A DNA stretch of 64,000 bases from Melitaea cinxia (Eukaryota; Arthropoda; Insecta; Lepidoptera; Nymphalidae), in the NCBI RefSeq assembly GCF_905220565.1, contig NC_059404.1, positions 4,492,472-4,556,471 of the forward strand. The letters are read 5' to 3'. The number at the start of each line of letters is the position of its first letter. Position 1 is the stretch's first letter. Below the pieces are notes generated by a model. That model was not told the origin of the DNA and made no database searches. It saw nothing but the letters and a program-made list of their open reading frames with translations. The position numbers and the translations under genes are program-made. Of the stretch, positions 1 through 10,361 are shown in pieces.

Positions 1-2520
1 CTTTACCATATTAATTATTTATTGTTGCCAATGAAAACAAATAAGTATCGTGTCTTTTATTAAACCGTAGTCGTTTGCAGATATTTCATTATACTTGAAG
101 AAATAGTTGGCTGCGATGTTAAGGCTCTTCAAAATCACCGGAAACCTATTTGTATCCATATTCCACAAACATAGACGTTTGTTACTGTCGCCTGTGTTTG
201 TGGACCGTGAGAACGCGTAGGTTTTGACTTCGAAGATGGAATATAGTATGATAACATCAAGGACTATTGTTCTTTACCATATTAATTATTTATTGTTGCC
301 AATGAAAACAAATAAGTATCGTGTCTTTTATTAAACCGTAGTCGTTGGCAGATATTTCATTATACTTGAAGAAATAGTTGGCTGCGATGTTAAGGCTCTT
401 CAAAATCACCGGAAACCTATTTGTGTCCATATTCCACAAACATAGACGTTTGTTACTGTCGCCTGTGTTTGTGGACCGTGAGAACGCGTAGGTTTTGACT
501 TCGAAGATGAAATATAGTATGATAACATCAAGGACTATTGTTCTTTACCATATTAATTATTTATTGTTGCCAATGAAAACAAATAAGTATCGTGTCTTTT
601 ATTAAACCGTAGTCGTTGGCAGATATTTCATTATACTTGAAAAAATAGTTGGCTGCGATGTTAAGGCTCTTCAAAATCACCGGAAGCCTATTTGTGTCCA
701 TATTCCACAAACATAGACGTTTGTTACTGTCGCCTGTGTTTGTGGACCGTGAGCACATGTAGGTTCTCTTCGAAGATAAAATATATATATGATAACTGAA
801 GCAATATTGTTTTTACCATATTAATTATTTATTGTTGCCAATGAAAACAAATAAGTATCGTGTCTTTTATTAAACCGTAGTCGTTGGCAGATATTTCATT
901 ATACTTGAAGAAATAGTTGGCTGCGATGTTAAGGCTCTTCAAAATCACCGGAAACCTATTTGTGTCCATATTCCACAAACATAGACGTTTGTTACTGTCG
1001 CCTGTGTTTGTGGACCGTGAGCACACGTAGGTTTTGTCGTCGAAGATGAAATATGTATATGATAACATCAAGCAATATTGTTCTTTACCATATTAATATT
1101 TATTGTTGCCCATGAACACAAATAAGTATCGTGTCTTTTATTAAACCTTAGTCGTTTGCAGATATTTCATTATACTTGAGGAAATAGTTGGCTACGATGT
1201 TAAGCCTCTTCAAAATCATCGGAAACCTATTTGTGTCCATATTCCACAAACATAGACGTTTGTTACTGTCGCCTGTGTTTGTGGAACGTGAGAACGCGTA
1301 GGTTTTGTCTTCGAAGATGAAATATATGTATGATAACATCAAGCAATATTGTTATTTACCATATTAATTATTTATTGTTGCCAATGAAAACAAGTATCGT
1401 GTCTTTTATTAAACCTTAGTCGTTTGCAGATATTTCATTATACTTGAGGAAATAGTAGGCTGCGATGTTAAGCTGGCTCTTCTAAATCACTGGAAACCTG
1501 TTTGTGTTCATATTCCACAAACATAAACGTTTGTTACTGTCGCCTGTGTTTGTGGACCGCAAGAACGCGTAGGTTTTATTTTCGAAGATGATATATACCG
1601 AAGAAAATATTGAGTAAGTAATATTGTTATTTATCATACTCATTACTTTTTGTGGTTAATTAAAACAGTTTGTGTACTTGTGCTCTTTAATTTAATACAA
1701 CAGTCGTTTTGCAGATATTTAACTATACTCGAGGAAATAGTTGGCTGCGATGTTAAGGCTCTTCAAAATCACCGGAAACCTATTTGTGTCCATATTCCAC
1801 AAACATAGACGTTTGTTACTGTCGCCTGTGTTTGTGGACCGTGAGAACACGTAGGTTTTAACTTCGAAGATGAAAAAATATGGATATGATAACATCAAGC
1901 AATATTGTTCTTTACCATATTAATTATTTATTGTTGCCAATGAAAACAAATAAGTATCGTGTCTTTTATTAAACCTTAGTCGTTTGCAGATATTTTATTA
2001 TACTTGTGGAAATAGTTGGCTGCGATGTCAAGGCTCTTTAAAATCACTGGAAACCTATTTGTGTCCATATTCCACAGACATAGACGTTTGTTACTGTCGT
2101 CTGTGTTTGTAGACCGTGAGAACGCATAGGTTTTGTGTCTTCGAAGATGAAATGTAGATATAGAAGAAAACTTCAAGTTATACAGCTTTTTGATAATACA
2201 TATTTATTCTTGTTATTAGTGAAAATAATTTTCGTATGTTGTATGTTTTAAGAACGCAGTCGTTTATAGATATTTACTTACACTCAGGATAATAAGTGGC
2301 TACAATATGAAGACTTCAAAATCACCGGAAACCTATTTGTGTTCAATTCCACACACACAGACGTTTGTTACTGTCGCCTGTGTTTGTGGACCGTGAGAAC
2401 GCATAGGTTTTATAGCTTCGAAGATGAAATGCAGATATAGAAGAAAACTTCGAGTACTACTACTTTTTGATTATATTTATTCTTGTTACTTGTGAAAACA
2501 ATTTTCGTATGTTGTATTTT
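1..2520. repeat. Tandem array, 271-bp unit, about nine copies
   Basis: Units start near 1, 272, 543, 811, 1083, 1354, 1629, 1910, about 2190 and about 2460; the first five steps are 268-272 bp and later ones drift. The array begins at the window edge, so it probably extends leftwards. Early copies are nearly identical and the last two are decayed. Each good copy carries a minus-strand open stretch of 60-80 codons containing RLCLWNMDTNRFPVILK, ended by an in-frame stop, so the copies do not join into one long reading frame. Each copy also has a hairpin: TCCACAAACATAGACG and CGCCTGTGTTTGTGGA pair across an 11-nt loop. In the decayed copies this core is retained better than its flanks. I do not recognise the peptide. 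A satellite, a tandem exon array and a hairpin-RNA locus all remain possible. Confidence 0.9.
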
Positions 2521-2990
2521 ATAAGAATGCATTCGTTTACAGATATTTACCTACACTCAAGATTATAACTAACTGGCTACAATATTAATGACTTGTCTAC
2601 CGCGGAGTTGAATTCAACCCCAGATTATTTATCTACGCATATGTCACGATCTCAAAAGTTTAGTAGTCTCATAGTCTGTAGTCGCCCGCGCGGTTGAATC
2701 CACACCACAAATTTAGTCTCCGCAGTTTACCGCGGGTTTAAATTCAACTTCATATGACTAACTCGCTTTGAAACCATATATGAGAAACATAGAGCTTAAA
2801 ATAGTTTAAGCCGTATTTTAATACATTTAGTACAAAATTCGACACCAAATGGAACAAACATTCATTCGCTCTTCATAGAAATTTAGTAAGATTCAACCGG
2901 TCAATGTCTCCCCGTACCCGCCAATTTCTGCACCGTTATGCTTTATATTTGGATCGAGTTTTCTTAATTTCTTTATAAAAGAATTGTATA

Positions 2991-4075
2991 TGTTGCAGTC
3001 AGAACTCTTAACGAGTCAAAAGTACTATTGACTAGCAAAATCAGTCAAAAGTACTTTTGACTGGACAAGTTGGTCAAAAGTGGTTTTGACTGAAAATTAT
3101 TGGTTATTAGTACTTTTGACTGCAAATTCGCGGTTAAAAATACTTTTGACTGACGCTTTCCGTCAAAAGTAGTTTTAACTGCAAAAAAGCGTCAGTCAAA
3201 AGCACTATTAACTCGTTAGATGTGAATAAATTTAGTCAAATGATCCTGATAAACCATAATAAATTTATACCCGCAATCTTCTTGCGACTGCATGTCAATC
3301 AGATCGACTTGGCAGCGGCTGTTCATTTCAGTGTGCAGGATCGGTTTCTAAACCTGACCCATCCTTTTTTTCCTTTGGCATACTTCGCACATTGATAAAT
3401 ATATATTAATCATTTCTTTTGTAACATTAGCGTACTTTTTTGCCGTTTCATTCTTAAGTCTATCGCGACCACCATGCCCTATAGAAACATGAGCAGCATC
3501 AATAATGTCGTAGATTTTCTCAGCCGGCAAAAATATTTGACAGGTTCTGTGGTTGTAACTAATTTTTTTATACCACAAACTTCAATGTGTTAAAGCGTTG
3601 AAGTCTACTGTACTGTAATGATGTTTCCTTTTCATTAAATTTCGCGTCTTCCACATCCATTGCAAACTTTTCAAATTTTTCTTTTGTCATCACATTGAAA
3701 TACTATCTTTCATATCTTCCATCGCTAAAATTCTTTGCAAAAAGCCTTCTTTCTTTTCGTAGTCACTCATTTTTTTCTAATATCAGCACGTTCTCCACTA
3801 ATAATGAGTAATATAAAAGTTTATATTACCGTTTGTCGTTATTTTTATCGACCACCTTAACTTTTTAAGAGTTTTGACTGATACAACCAGTCAAAACCAC
3901 TTTTGACGGAATCATTTAGTCAAAAGTACTTTTAACCAGCTCCATTAAGCAAAAGTACTTTTAACTGTTATTTTAGTCAAAAGTATTATTGACTAAAGCA
4001 AACGGTCAAAAGTACTTCTGACTGATTTTGCTAGTCAATAGTGCTTTTAACTGGTTAAGAGTTTTGACTGCAACA
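2991..4075 (-). mobile_element. Ginger-type DNA transposon remnant (1085 bp)
   Basis: Both ends read TGTTGCAGTC inward and are flanked by TATA (2987-2990 and 4076-4079), a 4-bp target duplication. Terminal inverted repeats of about 210-230 bp (2991 to about 3220, and about 3862-4075) are each built of roughly seven spaced copies of variants of the palindrome GTCAAAAGTACTTTTGAC. Between them lies a broken minus-strand integrase-like gene with an HHCC zinc-binding motif and the first acidic residue of a DDE core. TGT...ACA ends, a 4-bp duplication and a gypsy-like integrase are the known marks of Ginger/TDD elements. The copy lacks most of its catalytic core, so it is non-autonomous. Confidence 0.85.
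3226..3770 (-). pseudogene. Broken Ginger/KRBA2-like integrase-transposase, N-terminal part
   Basis: Reading leftwards from an ATG at 3770, the frame starts MSDYEKKEGFLQRILAMEDM, breaks by frameshift near 3705, resumes around VMTKEKFEKFAMDVEDAKF, shifts again near 3575, and then runs through an H2C2 integrase zinc-binding domain. That domain shows HVSIGHGG and, after a spacer, CEVCQRKKRMG; the stop TAG near 3348 follows. Beyond the stop the same frame continues with CQVDLIDMQSQEDCGYKFIM, which holds the first catalytic aspartate of the DDE integrase core. The text then runs into the inverted repeat, so the second Asp and the Glu are missing. The similarity to proteins annotated in insects as KRAB-A domain-containing protein 2-like is from memory of that family. 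Two frameshifts, a stop and the lost core make it non-functional. Confidence 0.8.
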
Positions 4076-4477
4076 TATACATATTATACACCGATGCAAA
4101 CTGTATTTTGTGTACTTTATGAATATTTATAATGCTATTTGTCGAGGATAAGTAAAATATGTATAGTTTTATTTCAAAAAAATATCCTACTTTCTCGTCC
4201 TTTATATATAGGTATGATATGTTTTAAAGTGGTAATTAGCCTTATTTACCATGGCTAATATTTACTATATAAAATGAGCTGAATGATGGTAAGTAGCCAA
4301 ACTGCACTACAACAGTAACAATATTCGTAATTTTTACGGGAAATTGTAGATATTTAGGTTAGGCATTTTAGGAAATTGAGTGTTTATTGTGTGACTAGAA
4401 AATAAAACATAAACATTTGTTGAAAAAATATTTATTCGCTCATTTTAGAATAAAATTGAAAAAAATAAAATAAAAAA

Positions 4478-4655
4478 TAAAGATCTATTGCAGTCTACTG
4501 CTGGATATAGGCCTCCACAAGTTTGCGCCAAAAATGCGTGAACTCATGTCACAGGCCGAAGACGGGCAGCAGCGTCTTAGGTGCGACAAAGCTAGCCCTG
4601 CGGTCACCAACTCGCCTGCCCAGCGTGGTGACTATGGGCAACACAAATGAATTAA
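4478..4655. mobile_element. LINE/SINE 3'-end fragment with internal inversion
   Basis: The first part (about 4490-4545) is the reverse complement of the common 3' end seen directly at 58500-58570. The second part (from about 4546, CAGGCCGAAGACGGGCAGC onward) is in direct orientation, matching 58410-58500. Head-to-head pieces of one element are what twin-primed LINE integration leaves behind. Confidence 0.7.
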
Positions 4656-5034
4656 TAAATATTTATTTTAATTTAATGCAAGCATTTTTTTGTGACAAAT
4701 CTTTACCCATCAATTTGCCTCCCCTCCCACTAATTTTGATACAGGGCCTAAGGTCCCAAGGTTCCCAGGGTTCCAAGGAATGCTACGCCACTGGCGCCAC
4801 TTGAGTTTTTTTTTACGCAATTCAGAAATATGATTCTATTTGCGAAGTCCAAATACGAATCGCATAGGTACATAGATTCGATCAAATTTAATAATCTGCT
4901 CCTCAGTAATGTCAAGAAAACAACTAAGCAATTTTTTACCGATGAAAAAAAAAACAGAGGAAGTTCTAAAGTCGCCACGTACCTATATTTTTTATGTTTG
5001 ACCATGCATAACTTTTTAGAGTATTCCGAAATTG

Positions 5035-5039
<5 letters not shown>

Positions 5040-5102
<63 letters not shown>
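5040..5102. repeat. (TA)n microsatellite
   Basis: About 31 uninterrupted TA units. Open frames across it (runs of Ile-Tyr) are artefacts. Confidence 0.97.
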
Positions 5103-5104
<2 letters not shown>

Positions 5105-5394
5105 AAAGAGTAAACCCCGAAGTTGATTTTCGCCTAGGAGGCGAGGAAGAAGCGCGGCTCGCAGCTTGCTTGGCGTAGGCATGGGAAAGAGCAGTCCTAA
5201 TTTTTTAAACTTTCTTATTGTATTTTTTTAGTATTACGGTAATAATAATTATAATATACTTTTTTAAATCCTTGTAATTTATTTATTGTAGTTATGAAAA
5301 GAGAAATTATTTAATTTTGTTAATATGAATTTTAGAAAATATCGACTAAAAATTACATCACTAGTGTATCGATATAATTATCGACTATGAGGCA

Positions 5395-6450
5395 TCACTT
5401 CGCTGGCGTATATACGTATTGCTTTGACCCTTCCCTCCCCCAGACCTATCCCACAAAAAGCAAGAAAGGGACAACTGCAGTTCAGACCGTTTTAGGTAGA
5501 TAATTTTTGACCAAAAGTGTTTCGTAGTCAACTGTTTTCTCCTCAAAACATGTCAATATTTTTTTTACAAAAAAGAAGTCTTCGCCTATGCCCCTAAAAA
5601 AAATATGCATATATTTTTTTTAATGAGTGTCTGAAAATGTACAAAAAACGAAAAAAACCGACTTCAATTACATCGACAAGTAATACAACGTAGATCGACG
5701 AAAAAATAGTCAAGCAACTACGCGTTATCAAAGATTACTCAAAAAGTAGTTATCAGAACTCAATAAAATTTATATGTGACCACATGATAAACATCAGCTT
5801 TCGATTAAATTAAAAACTATCAAAATCGGTACACCCAGTAAAAAGTTATTGCGGATTTTCGAGAGTTTCCCTCGATTTCTCTGGGATCCCATCATCAGAT
5901 CCTGGTTTCCTTATCATGGTACCAAACTAGGGATATCCCTTTTCCAACAAAAAAAGAATTATCAAAATTGGTACATCCAGTAGAAAGTTATGTGGTATAA
6001 TACAACATTGGTCGACGAAAAAAGCGTCAAGTAAAAACGCATTATTAGATATAATTCAAAAAGTAGTTGTTAGATCTCAAATAAATTTAAATGGGACCAA
6101 TTGGCACACACCACCTTTCGATTAAAACAAAATTTGTCGAAATCGGTCTACCCGGTCAAAAGTTCTGATGTGATGTGAAAAGTGATGATACATAAAAAAA
6201 AAAATACAGTCGAATTGAGAACCTCCTCCTTTTTTGGAAGTCGGTTAAAAATTATGCAATATTTCGAATTTTTGAAGTCTCCTAATTCCTATGATAATAA
6301 GAATATGAAAAAAATCAAAACATAGGGGCATGGTCATGGCAGCAAAGAGTTCTATGTCACAAAAATATTTGATCTAGTGTCATTATCCAGAGAGAAAACA
6401 GTCGACTACGTTTGTATGGAGAAAGAGCCGGTACCCTTTCCTCTTAATGT
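5395..6450. mobile_element. Inverted-repeat (MITE-like) element carrying a nested insertion
   Basis: GTAGTCAACTGTTTTCTCC near 5525 is repeated in reverse complement near 6400 (GAGAAAACAGTCGACTAC), and a TATGCCCCTA tract near 5588 is matched inverted near 6325. These arms flank the separate AACCGAC-type element at 5650-6251, so this reads as an older foldback element split by a younger one. The outer boundaries are approximate. Confidence 0.55.
5650..6251. mobile_element. AACCGACTTC-family non-autonomous element, full copy
   Basis: It begins AAAAACCGACTTCAATTAC and ends in the inverted form GAAGTCGGTTAAAAA. The body has recurring near-repeats such as AAAATCGGTACACCCAGTA and CATCATCAGATCCTGG. 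Other copies lie at 33970-34195, 48650-49398 and 50728-51155. It has no coding capacity. Confidence 0.75.
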
Positions 6451-6595
6451 GAATTTTACTAATACTCAATTTTGCATACCTACAGACGTCTGATCTTGTT
6501 CTAAGGTTGGCTGGTAGAGAATGCTTTTAGAATTAAGGCCGCCTTTTGTACAATTCTTTAACGTATTGTGCAATAAAGTATTAATAATATATATA
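6450..6595 (+). mobile_element. LINE 3'-end fragment
   Basis: It carries GGTTGGCTGGTAGAGAATGC and ends GTGCAATAAAGTATTAATA with a poly(A) signal, followed by an AT-rich tail. A second copy of the same 3' end lies at 54740-54893. 5'-truncated, no reading frame left. Confidence 0.7.
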
Positions 6596-6653
6596 TATAT
6601 ATATTCTATATATTATTATAATTATTAATTAAATTATATATATTCTATATATT

Positions 6654-6755
6654 ACCCGCATTGGAGCAGCGTGGTGGATTAAGCTCTGATCCATCTCCTA
6701 CATGGGGAAAGAGGCCTATGCCCAGTAGTGGGATATTATAGGCTGAAGCGAATAA
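6654..6755 (+). mobile_element. tRNA-SINE tail fragment
   Basis: GGAGCAGCGTGGTGGATTAA through GTGGGATATTATAGGCTGAA matches the 3' part of the fuller SINE copies at 42465-42826 and, inverted, at 61223-61310. Confidence 0.7.
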
Positions 6756-7227
6756 TAATTAACGTTGAAGCTTTAAAAATCTCTACAACGGGTTTTTGTT
6801 TATCTGTAATTAAAAGCCTAAAATGTACATTTATGATGATAGGGAATCTTACTATTCTTTCTTCTATATATTATACACAATAGCTAACCTGGCGAACTTC
6901 GTACCGCCTTATTTTTTTTTATTTAATAATTATTAAATAAAATATTGCCTATCTTTCAAGTTCGATCAAACTGCACAGGTGCGCAAATTTGATTAAAATT
7001 TGAAAAAGAAAAACAACGTAGTAACAAAAAAGAAAAAGTAAAATTACAGGTGCCATACCTAGCCTAAATCACCCCTGTTGGCATTAACGTATGTTAAAAG
7101 AAAGTTTTGCGTGCCGAAGATTAACTTAAAGAAGATATACGAAAATAGGTAAGTAGTTTAAAACTTTAAAAAATGTAAACAAAATCATTTTTTTTTGACT
7201 ATAACGGAATGTACATAGCGTTAAAAA

Positions 7228-7320
7228 AAAAAAAAAAAAAAAAAAAAACTGAATAGTATTGTGGAACTAGAAATGTATTGTGGAACTAGAAATGTATTGT
7301 GGAACTAGAAATGTATGTAT
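7228..7320. repeat. Poly(A) tract followed by a 21-bp tandem repeat
   Basis: A run of about 24 A residues precedes three copies of a 21-bp unit containing TGTATTGTGGAACTAGAAA. Probably the tail of a retroelement or local slippage. Confidence 0.85.
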
Positions 7321-7444
7321 CATTAGCTTGTAAGAACTTAATCTTAGTTTTCAAATAAGATTTAATGTGTTAAATCTATAAAATAAACATATTTAATGTT
7401 CAATCAATTTGTTTCTTTTTACTAACTGAATTCATCATTATCAT

Positions 7445-7562
7445 TGTCAACCGATGAACGACCACTGCTGGACATATCTCTTGTAACGTCTTCCACCTTG
7501 CGCTCTTATCTATTGATCTATATCGATCGCCGCTTGTATTCAGAGGCTGCCAGCGATTCGAT
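7445..7562 (-). mobile_element. Degenerate RTE-like 3' end
   Basis: ACCACTGCTGGACATATCTC, then TGTAACGTCTTCCACCTTGC and GCTGCCAGCGATTCGATCC, is the decayed reverse complement of the LINE 3' end common in this window. No usable frame. The flanking 6755-7228 and 7562-8500 stretches are AT-rich and I see no gene there. Confidence 0.45.
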
Positions 7563-8504
7563 CCATTGGTTGTAAAATTATGTAAAATTTAGGGCAATGC
7601 TGAGATGTCTAAGCAATTTTAAGCACGAAAATTCAACAAGTGAATATCGATGTGATCGATGTTTTTGGATATTGTGCAATAACAAAACATGGTTTAAAAA
7701 TGTTTGCGATATATTCATCATATCTGCTACCACACATCTAGCCACTCTATGAACTTCCAATTGCCCAGTCTTCGAGGAGCTGAGATGAAATTAAAAACGG
7801 AATTCTAACATTCGCAAAAACAACCATACGAAGCGCTAATTGTCCAGTCCAATGTGGCATTTCCGGTAATTAACACTATTATGTTATCTTTTTCATCTCC
7901 GGAGGATTGGTGACATGTTTGTCACCTTTTTATGCAAGAACTTTACTGATCTTGGGCGATAAAAAAATAACGCTTTTTCTGTGTTAAATATTGGGGCTTG
8001 CTGGCTAATGTTTTTTTTTTGCGTAGATAAGATTACACTTCTTAAAACCATCAACACTTTATTTGTTCTTCTTGTACTATCTAATTTAAAAAATTAAATA
8101 TTGTATGTACTAACTTGTACTATCTTTAAATTTTGCGGCGTTCTCTCAGACAGTGTAGGATGTCTATTTAGAAACAACTTTTACCATTTCCTTAGCGGTC
8201 TATTGTAAGTAAATGGAGAATGATTCTTTTTCTAATCAATAATAATGCGTTGGACACTATCTAGTAATATGAAAGTGCTTTGCAACCATTTCTATTATAG
8301 AATCCATTTTTCTAAAGTACTCTCCTCATCTGTCAAATATGTTTTATGGGCAAACCCCCATGGAACGTTCCGTTCGAAGGGAATTTCACTGGAAATTTTG
8401 TCGTATAACATAATCCTGGCGAAAAGGATTTATTTGTAGCATTTGCAACTTTCTCACTTTTTCTGATCTATTGACTGTCTCATTCGAAAGGTCGTATTAT
8501 TCTT

Positions 8505-8925
8505 TTAGGTGCCATTCCAATAAAAAAAATTGATGTCATTTACTGGAACATAGAATATTAAATTAACGACGAATCTGTCGATAGTTGTAATTATAGTGTG
8601 ACATTTTAAATATGTGGTCTTATTTCCTAACGCTACTGATGTTTTTACTATCGAATTCATGAGTTTTGTATTATTTAAAATATCTGAGATATTAAAGTTA
8701 TCTGTTTTTGGTGGTACATGAGTTACTTCTTTATTTTTATTATTGTCAACTTTTCCTGTGTATTTCTGTATGCTACCCTTAGGAAGAGCTGGAAAGTTAA
8801 CAATATCTCTATTTATAGTAGCCATTGCATTAGATTGCCTATTTTTTAATATTCTAGTTGATTTTATTGGACAATCTTTTGAAATAGCTAGATGATTTCC
8901 AGAGCAATTAACGTTTCAGAAATAC
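8505..8925 (-). pseudogene. LINE ORF1 (gag-like) C-terminal fragment
   Basis: Reading leftwards the frame opens with CSGNHLAISKDCPI, part of a retrotransposon zinc knuckle (Cys, His and Cys spaced as in a CCHC box). It continues through ILKNRQSNAMATINRDIVNF and a Lys/Asn-rich linker to a stop at 8505. Such knuckles followed by a basic, low-complexity tail are typical of ORF1 nucleic-acid-binding proteins of jockey-like LINEs. The upstream RNA-binding part is absent here, although a fragment of that kind lies at 13850-14400. Calling the two parts of one family is inference. Confidence 0.6.
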
Positions 8926-8959
8926 AATCTTTATATTAATGATTTTCAGAGCATTTATT

Positions 8960-10060
8960 TTATTTTAGACATGTGTAAGTAATGCAATTGATACATTACG
9001 CGTGATATTACCCGAACATGAAATATGGCATCACACATTACGCGACGAAATGAAGTATTACACATCACACTTGACATTACGCGCTCTGTGCGGTCGGAAT
9101 GTCGGATTTCTTATCTATTTGCTCTGTCTAACTTCACTTACTGAGTGAGACACGGTGATGCGCGGCGCACTTTTGCAACCAGTCATACTCTCACTCTCTA
9201 GCTCTACATTATTTTCGTTAGTATGAGTGAGAGCGAGCTACTGAGCCGTGGCGAGTTTCCGTCATTTTTTTAAGTGAAATATGAATCGTATTTAAGAATG
9301 CTAAGGCATATTATAGCACCACACTGTACGTAATACTTCTTAATAATGCGTTACGCACTTGACTGCCGCTAAAATTCGAGTTCAAATTTCTGCTTTTGCA
9401 TTTATTAAAATGTTTTGTTTGTTTACGTTGCTTGTGAAAATAAAATTATAAATGAAGTATTGACATAAAAAAAGTAATCATTGTATGTATATAAAGTTGA
9501 TTTTTAAATACGCCAGTATTCATGGTCATTAGTTTATTCCTAACTTATATTATAAACTAGCTGCGTCCTGCGGTTTCACTCGCGTAGTTCCCGTTCCTTT
9601 GATGATTCCGGGATAAAAAGTAGCCTAAGGCTCTAACTCCTAAGCCTGGAATAAATATCCCAATTTTCCTTGGGGTTTACTTAAGTATGAAGGGAAACCA
9701 ACTTTTTTTACATATCAAAGCTAATTTTAGAACAAACTTTTAGAAAACCAAACCAAAAAAAAAAAACAAATATATATCTTTTTAGCCAGTTTCCACCTCT
9801 CATTTACCATTTTTATGCTAAAGTGACTGTATGTTTGGTCTGCTACGTAGTACACCGAACACCGTACACTTAAACATACTTGTACAAAATCTCATGGAAT
9901 GTTTGGTGTGATGACGATTACGTGATATAAAGCATTTCATAAGTAATATCTCACGCCGAACAGTACACATTTCGGGTAATGTTCGGTGTGATGGTGTGAT
10001 GCCATATTACTCAGTACGAAATGTAATGTAATATTACATTACATTTTGAAGTACTGTTTT
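8960..10060. repeat. Foldback-like region with repeated ATTAC/GGCATCACAC arms
   Basis: AATATGGCATCACAC at 9022-9036 recurs inverted at 9994-10008, and both neighbourhoods carry ATTACCCGAA- and TGTGATG-type motifs. This suggests a decayed inverted-repeat element about 1 kb long. Within it, 9555-9700 (CTAGCTGCGTCCTGCGGTTT onward) resembles a dispersed lepidopteran repeat. No gene seen. Confidence 0.4.
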
Positions 10061-10078
10061 GCGCAAGTCTATTTTATT

Positions 10079-10158
10079 TTATACTTTATTGTACACCACA
10101 AATATATTACAAACAAAGCATAAAGATAGGTACAGACTGTGAAGTACAATGGGCGGAC
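10079..10158 (-). mobile_element. LINE 3' end, piece left of the Harbinger insertion
   Basis: In minus orientation it ends TGTGGTGTACAATAAAGTA, a LINE 3' end with a poly(A) signal. The continuation (GGTTGTCTGGAAGAAATGGC) lies at about 13746-13790 on the other side of the Harbinger element, so the transposon inserted into this LINE tail. Confidence 0.65.
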
Positions 10159-10361
10159 TTAAGGCCGGCGCCCACTGACGGCGTGGCACGGCATGGCACG
10201 GCAGGTTGTGCAGAGGCAACCCGCGGCGTGCTGTAACATCCCGCGGCGTGCTGCGGCATCCCGTGGCGTTCCGTGGCATGCCGTGGCATCCTTCTGAAAG
10301 CCCAGTCACTCTGGCATCCATCAGTTTTGCTCCGCGCGTGTTCGATTTTGGTTGTGTCGTT

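Noticed and set aside
1..2520. A single protein gene with repeated domains
   Set aside because: Each unit ends its minus-strand frame with a stop and the plus strand has stops in every unit, so no continuous frame exists.
2585..2760. Inverted or direct repeat of TACCGCGG...TTGAATTCAAC
   Set aside because: Two short partial matches only; no element boundaries.
4748..5182. 144-codon frame with Ile-Tyr repeats
   Set aside because: Crosses the (TA)n tract and a LINE fragment; no domain.
7578..7785. Plus-strand stretch with YRCDRCFWILCNNKTWF, slightly like the zinc ribbon of Merlin/ISXO2 transposases
   Set aside because: Too short, no DDE part and no inverted repeats found; similarity is weak.
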